DNA of 9,945 nucleotides from Chloroflexi bacterium RBG_16_57_11 (GTDB lineage: Bacteria; Chloroflexota; Anaerolineae; Anaerolineales; UBA4823): contig MGNS01000153.1 of assembly GCA_001795165.1 (NCBI GenBank), positions 16,009 through 25,953 on the forward strand, in the 5' to 3' direction. Below the pieces are notes generated by a model. It ran no database searches. It saw only the letters and a program-made list of their open reading frames with translations, and was not told the DNA's origin. Shown one piece after another: positions 5,806 through 9,945 of this stretch (its first letter is position 1; each line of letters starts with the position of its first letter). The position numbers were made by a program, and so were the translations under genes.

Positions 5806-5886
5806 GAGGTCACCACGAACACGGTACCGCGCCAGTTCTCATGCCAAGCGCGCTCATCGTCTGTCAGCCTGCTTTTCGGCGTCGCC
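5806..5886. other. 81-nt spacer
   Basis: The interval between the repeats ending at 5805 and starting at 5887 is 81 nt, against 32-35 elsewhere, and contains no trace of a lost repeat. On the minus strand it is open throughout, reading ATPKSRLTDDERAWHENWRG and then TVFVVTS. This looks like real coding sequence and recalls the C-terminal region of some phage-encoded VRR-NUC-type proteins (weak resemblance, from memory). Confidence 0.75.
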
Positions 5887-6036
5887 GGTCCACCCCCACG
5901 CGTGTGGGGAATACATAGCGTGCGTCCAGCAGTCTGAATGCCACTTCGGTCCACCCCCACGCGTGTGGGGAATACCATTAGCCGAGCAGAATGGCCATTG
6001 CTTCCGACGGTCCACCCCCACGCGTGTGGGGAATAC

Positions 6037-6069
6037 TGACCGGCGCCAACCTGATCGGCGCCAACCTAT
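6037..6069. other. Spacer from a pentapeptide-repeat gene (first copy)
   Basis: On the plus strand it encodes TGANLIGANL, the A-[ND]-L-x-G pattern of pentapeptide-repeat proteins. Its first 20 bases are identical to the last 20 bases of the spacer at 7810-7842, 29 repeat units away. Confidence 0.75.
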
Positions 6070-6965
6070 GGTCCACCCCCACGCGTGTGGGGAATACTCA
6101 GATGCCAGGCGCGCCAGCATGTATTCCCCCGGTCCACCCCCACGCGTGTGGGGAATACGTCTCCATCAATGTGCAAGGTAAAATATTTGCCGGTCCACCC
6201 CCACGCGTGTGGGGAATACATCCATATTGGATCGCATATCCTGGGCATCTTCGGTCCACCCCCACGCGTGTGGGGAATACGGCTCGAAAGCTGGGAGGCG
6301 GTCCAGCGTCGTCGGTCCACCCCCACGCGTGTGGGGAATACGCTTGGCGGTATTTATCACACTCGGCCGCCTTGAGGTCCACCCCCACGCGTGTGGGGAA
6401 TACTCATGGCTCATCCTCCAATGCCTTGCGTAATGCGGTCCACCCCCACGCGTGTGGGGAATACCAACCGGGAAATACAGCACGCCGCCCGCGGTCAGGT
6501 CCACCCCCACGCGTGTGGGGAATACGTCTGTCCCGATCTTGCGGAAGGTATAGTCACAGGTCCACCCCCACGCGTGTGGGGAATACTTTTTGAGCTTCTG
6601 CTCGTAAACGCGCCGATCCGGTCCACCCCCACGCGTGTGGGGAATACTCCAGGTGGCTATGATGTTGGGGTCGGTTTCCAGGTCCACCCCCACGCGTGTG
6701 GGGAATACTGGTTCTCTCTCTGCCGTGACATGCGATATCTAGGTCCACCCCCACGCGTGTGGGGAATACGTCATCTGGTCCTATTCCCGCTTCGCCCGCG
6801 ACGGTCCACCCCCACGCGTGTGGGGAATACTGAATCAGAATGTATTTGAAGCTTGGGCTGATAGGTCCACCCCCACGCGTGTGGGGAATACAAGATACCT
6901 TGCTCCTTGGTCAGGCAATCTATCTGGTCCACCCCCACGCGTGTGGGGAATACTCTCCATCTGCA

Positions 6966-6986
6966 GGCCCGGTTCTCTTCCGGGCC
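6966..6986. other. Spacer ending in a perfect hairpin
   Basis: GGCCCGG (6966-6972) and CCGGGCC (6980-6986) form a 7-bp GC stem with a TTCTCTT loop. It fills the right two thirds of this spacer and touches the next repeat. It resembles a terminator stem captured from a target genome. Confidence 0.6.
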
Positions 6987-7625
6987 GGTCCACCCCCACG
7001 CGTGTGGGGAATACTAAGATATGTCATTGCGCTATACGACAATCGGCGGTCCACCCCCACGCGTGTGGGGAATACGAAGACGCCGGAGCGGATGCGACGA
7101 GCATGTACGGTCCACCCCCACGCGTGTGGGGAATACGACTGGGCCAGTATTCAATTATTCGACCGCGCCGGTCCACCCCCACGCGTGTGGGGAATACGGA
7201 AAAACTGCACATTCTTGACGATGCAGCCGTGGTCCACCCCCACGCGTGTGGGGAATACCGTGGGCTATTCAATGTCTCAACCGGTGTCACAGGTCCACCC
7301 CCACGCGTGTGGGGAATACTATCACCGGTTCCAGGGATGATCCCGTAATCCGGTCCACCCCCACGCGTGTGGGGAATACGTCCGGCGTTGCGTGCGATAA
7401 TGGAATACCGGCACGGTCCACCCCCACGCGTGTGGGGAATACCTTTCGTGTTTCGGTTTTCCATCTTCATCGTCCGGTCCACCCCCACGCGTGTGGGGAA
7501 TACGTTTTCCACCAGCTCCTGCGGAAATTCGCTGCCGGTCCACCCCCACGCGTGTGGGGAATACCTCCACCGGTCACTATGCCATCACCGCCGGGACGGT
7601 CCACCCCCACGCGTGTGGGGAATAC

Positions 7626-7658
7626 AGCCATCGCAGCCAACTACGCGGCCAACCTGGC
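7626..7658. other. Spacer related to the one at 9522-9554
   Basis: It ends with GCGGCCAACCTGGC, shared exactly with the spacer at 9522-9554; one base further out the match resumes (TAC versus TAT). Both encode (N)YAANLA in one frame, a coding-type similarity with a synonymous third-position change. Confidence 0.55.
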
Positions 7659-7809
7659 GGTCCACCCCCACGCGTGTGGGGAATACGGGCACCTCCCCGT
7701 ACACACACATTTATCCACACGGTCCACCCCCACGCGTGTGGGGAATACACCAGGAACAGAACGCCGAACCAGCGTAGCAAAGGTCCACCCCCACGCGTGT
7801 GGGGAATAC

Positions 7810-7842
7810 GACGGCGCCAACCTGACCGGCGCCAACCTGATC
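7810..7842. other. Spacer from a pentapeptide-repeat gene (second copy)
   Basis: It encodes DGANLTGANLI on the plus strand. Bases 7823-7842 are identical to 6037-6056, so the two source sequences are the same gene shifted by 13 nt, or two paralogous repeats with a 15-nt period. Confidence 0.75.
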
Positions 7843-8025
7843 GGTCCACCCCCACGCGTGTGGGGAATACGTTGAACGATGCGGCCTCTGGTACGCGTGC
7901 TTAGGTCCACCCCCACGCGTGTGGGGAATACTAGCGGGCAGATTGTCCGCCTGAGCGGATCAACGGTCCACCCCCACGCGTGTGGGGAATACAGGGGCAT
8001 TGTTTCATGTCGTCATCCTTGCCTA

Positions 8026-8053
8026 GGTCCACCCCCACACGTGTGGGGAATAC
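8026..8053. repeat. Repeat variant with a loop substitution
   Basis: This copy reads CACACGTG where nearly all others read CACGCGTG (G to A at 8039). The changed base is the first of the four loop bases, so the CCCCAC/GTGGGG stem is untouched. Confidence 0.9.
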
Positions 8054-9031
8054 AACCTGTTTGATCCGTCATTCACTCCTGCTTTCGGTCCACCCCCACG
8101 CGTGTGGGGAATACTCCCAATGCTTTCGACATTCCAGTACATTCACCGGTCCACCCCCACGCGTGTGGGGAATACACAATCATAATATCTCCAAAAGAAA
8201 AAGACACAGGTCCACCCCCACGCGTGTGGGGAATACTCCCCTTCATAGCAATCACCGAAACGGTCGGCAGGTCCACCCCCACGCGTGTGGGGAATACGTG
8301 GTGATCGACAGTACCAAGGATAGGATTAACGGTCCACCCCCACGCGTGTGGGGAATACGTGCGAGCTGGTGGCCTGGAGGTCGCCCGCGGCCGGTCCACC
8401 CCCACGCGTGTGGGGAATACATTTTATGGCCTCGTCATGCGTCCTCCAGGGCCGGTCCACCCCCACGCGTGTGGGGAATACAATAGGCGCGATCTTCCCA
8501 TTCGGGTCCATATAGGTCCACCCCCACGCGTGTGGGGAATACAATTCCGCACGCCAACCACCATAACCCTTTAGCGGTCCACCCCCACGCGTGTGGGGAA
8601 TACGCGATCTTTAGCCAGCGGGCAACTGGCCCGTTCGGTCCACCCCCACGCGTGTGGGGAATACACCGACCCGACGATCTCGTAGATCTCGCTGTCCGGT
8701 CCACCCCCACGCGTGTGGGGAATACGCGTTTGGATCGAGGCTGGCGGATCGGTCTTCCGGTCCACCCCCACGCGTGTGGGGAATACGCGTGTATTCGTTG
8801 TTGCCTACTCCGAGAGCAAGGTCCACCCCCACGCGTGTGGGGAATACTTACACGCGCTGGCGCCTGGGTTGCGCTCTCCAGGTCCACCCCCACGCGTGTG
8901 GGGAATACTTACGCTTATTGGTTCCTTATCACTTCCGCCGCCGGTCCACCCCCACGCGTGTGGGGAATACATCATTGGTTTTTTTATGGCATTGACGTTG
9001 GCAGGTCCACCCCCACGCGTGTGGGGAATAC

Positions 9032-9049
9032 GCCGGGATGGACCCCGGC
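9032..9049. other. Spacer starting with a 6-bp hairpin
   Basis: GCCGGG and CCCGGC flank ATGGAC at the start of a 35-nt spacer. This is one of several spacers with strong self-complementarity. Confidence 0.5.
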
Positions 9050-9471
9050 TACGCTGTGCGCTAGGCGGTCCACCCCCACGCGTGTGGGGAATACGTAATA
9101 ACCGTTCCTGACTTGCCAGCATCACGCGGTCCACCCCCACGCGTGTGGGGAATACACATCCCGCGCCCACCATTCGCTGATCGCCCAAGGTCCACCCCCA
9201 CGCGTGTGGGGAATACCAAAGGCATGACGGAAGTAATGCGGAGTAAACTGGTCCACCCCCACGCGTGTGGGGAATACTATAATTCAATAGAGGAGTATGA
9301 TATTTAATCAGGTCCACCCCCACGCGTGTGGGGAATACCATCAGTGCTTTCGCCCGTCCCAGTCGGCGTGCGGTCCACCCCCACGCGTGTGGGGAATACC
9401 TGGCCCTCGAAGCGTTTGCGCCGGATATAGGCGGTCCACCCCCACGCGTGTGGGGAATACCAGTGGTTGAA

Positions 9472-9493
9472 TTATAGCGATATCGTGCTATAA
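9472..9493. other. Spacer with a palindromic, operator-like sequence
   Basis: TTATAGC (9472-9478) and GCTATAA (9487-9493) form a 7-bp inverted repeat around GATATCGT, which itself holds the palindrome CGATATCG (with 9478). It reaches the end of the spacer, next to the following repeat. It looks like a regulatory or non-coding palindrome captured from a target. Confidence 0.6.
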
Positions 9494-9521
9494 GGTCCAC
9501 CCCCACGCGTGTGGGGAATAC

Positions 9522-9554
9522 GCGGTAGGCGCAGCCTATGCGGCCAACCTGGCC
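9522..9554. other. Spacer related to the one at 7626-7658
   Basis: It shares GCGGCCAACCTGGC with the older spacer, here shifted by one base relative to the following repeat. The frame reads AAYAANLA. Confidence 0.55.
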
Positions 9555-9830
9555 GGTCCACCCCCACGCGTGTGGGGAATACCACCTCGTCGATCTTAAA
9601 TCCTACACTCGCCCCGGTCCACCCCCACGCGTGTGGGGAATACGGGCGCGCAGCCTTGAGCTTGTCCCGGCATTCCGGTCCACCCCCACGCGTGTGGGGA
9701 ATACGAACGGAGACAATCGCCAATTGTGTATCATCCGGTCCACCCCCACGCGTGTGGGGAATACTTGGTACCTCTATCTGAACGTCCTGTGGCGAACGGT
9801 CCACCCCCACGCGTGTGGGGAATACTCCAT

Positions 9831-9853
9831 AGGGGCGCATGCGATGCGCCCCT
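9831..9853. other. Spacer containing a REP-like perfect palindrome
   Basis: AGGGGCGCAT (9831-9840) and ATGCGCCCCT (9844-9853) form a perfect 10-bp stem with a GCG loop, filling 23 of the 33 spacer bases. Such AGGGGCGnnn...nnnCGCCCCT palindromes are a common intergenic REP/MITE-like element in environmental bacterial chromosomes. Confidence 0.75.
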
Positions 9854-9920
9854 CATTCGGTCCACCCCCACGCGTGTGGGGAATACTCGCTGCGGTATCT
9901 CAAGCTACAACCGGCGATTA

Positions 9921-9945
9921 GGTCCACCCCCCCGCGGGTGGGGAA
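9921..9945. repeat. Last repeat in the window, partial and with two substitutions
   Basis: Compared with the consensus, A to C at position 12 and T to G at position 17 give CCCCCCCGCGGGTGGGG. The window ends 3 bases before the repeat would. This may be a true variant or sequencing/assembly error at a contig end. Confidence 0.75.

Larger units (their letters stand above)
4490..9945 (-). CRISPR. Very large type I-E-like CRISPR array, 89 repeats and 88 spacers, truncated at the right edge
   Basis: On the plus strand the 28-bp repeat begins GGTCCACCCCC, has ACGCGT in the middle and ends GTGGGGAATAC. I count 88 complete copies plus one cut by the window end (9921-9945). The period is mostly 61 bp (spacers mostly 33 nt, some 32, 34 or 35, one of 81). 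CCCCAC and GTGGGG form a 6-bp stem with a 4-nt loop. On the minus strand the repeat starts GTATTCCCCAC and ends GGGGGTGGACC, matching the type I-E plan, and the 61-bp period equals that of E. coli I-E. crRNAs are therefore expected from the minus strand, leader to the right of 9945. Repeats with altered edges (4490, 4675, 4982, 5043, 5595, 5778) all lie at the left end, as expected for the oldest part. One inner repeat has a loop change (8039). No cas gene is in the window; the cas1-cas2 and Cascade genes probably lie to the right or elsewhere. Confidence 0.97.

Noticed and set aside
4703..6232. Small 5-bp hairpins in spacers at 4703-4719 and 6220-6232
   Set aside because: Short stems of this size are common by chance; only the longer palindromes were kept.
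5417..6525. Spacers at 5437-5469 and 6465-6497 share GGAAATACAGC
   Set aside because: An 11-base match is about what is expected by chance among all pairs of 88 spacers, and the flanks differ.
5769..8514. GGTCCATAT near the right end of the spacers before 5778 and 8515, resembling the repeat start
   Set aside because: Only 6-9 bases, and the rest of the spacers is unrelated; likely coincidence, although the shared position is curious.
4488..9921. Dozens of long open frames on both strands inside the array, with repeating peptides such as STPTRVGNT, VHPHACGEY, GPPPRVWGI, IPHTRGGGP and YSPHAWGWT
   Set aside because: They are translations of the CRISPR repeat in its different frames; the 61-bp period rotates the frame. 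Databases contain such false proteins, but none is a gene.

Overview
The window looks like bacterial accessory DNA, probably from a Chloroflexota (Anaerolineae-like) genome. The lineage is an inference from moderately high GC, a lipoprotein with a long Thr/Pro-rich linker, and small SHOCT, nucleotidyltransferase and HEPN/MNT genes common in that phylum. No rRNA, tRNA or marker gene fixes it.

Region 1 (1-1707): the 3' end of a VOC/glyoxalase-type gene, then an intact lipoprotein esterase-type alpha/beta hydrolase with a strong Shine-Dalgarno. Region 2 (1708-2590): no intact gene, but several fossils. These are a small SHOCT-domain gene broken by an in-frame stop, the last codons of a type I restriction specificity gene (hsdS), a dispersed-repeat-like stretch and the C-terminus of a GxxExxY-family gene. 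Region 3 (2591-3720): an intact overlapping pair (81-aa helical protein plus AbiEii-like nucleotidyltransferase), then the first 41 codons of hsdR. HsdR breaks off directly into a diverged second copy of the hydrolase tail. The order hsdS end - accessory pair - hsdR start suggests a type I restriction-modification operon that decayed and left its passenger pair intact. Region 4 (3839-4470): a MntA/HepT-type MNT-HEPN toxin-antitoxin pair.

Region 5 (4490-9945, more than half the window) is one very large CRISPR array: 88 complete repeats plus one cut by the window end, and 88 spacers. The 28-bp repeat, read on the minus strand, has type I-E character (TTCCCC stem ... GGGG ... ACC end) with a 61-bp period as in E. 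coli I-E. The array is therefore read leftward. Its leader and cas genes should lie beyond the right edge. The left end is the oldest part, and five of the six repeats with altered edges besides repeat 1 and the window-end copy lie there. Pre-crRNA read-through would run antisense into hepT-mntA.

The array holds internal signals. The base next to each repeat is strongly non-random (48 C, 28 A, 6 T, 1 G among 83 regular junctions), as expected for a PAM-derived 29th repeat base. One spacer is 81 nt instead of 32-35. Two spacers far apart share 20 identical bases from a pentapeptide-repeat gene, and another pair shares 14. Several spacers are near-complete palindromes, one like a chromosomal REP element. 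The first repeat looks like a hybrid with a type I-C-like repeat end. All open frames inside the array are artefacts of the repeat.
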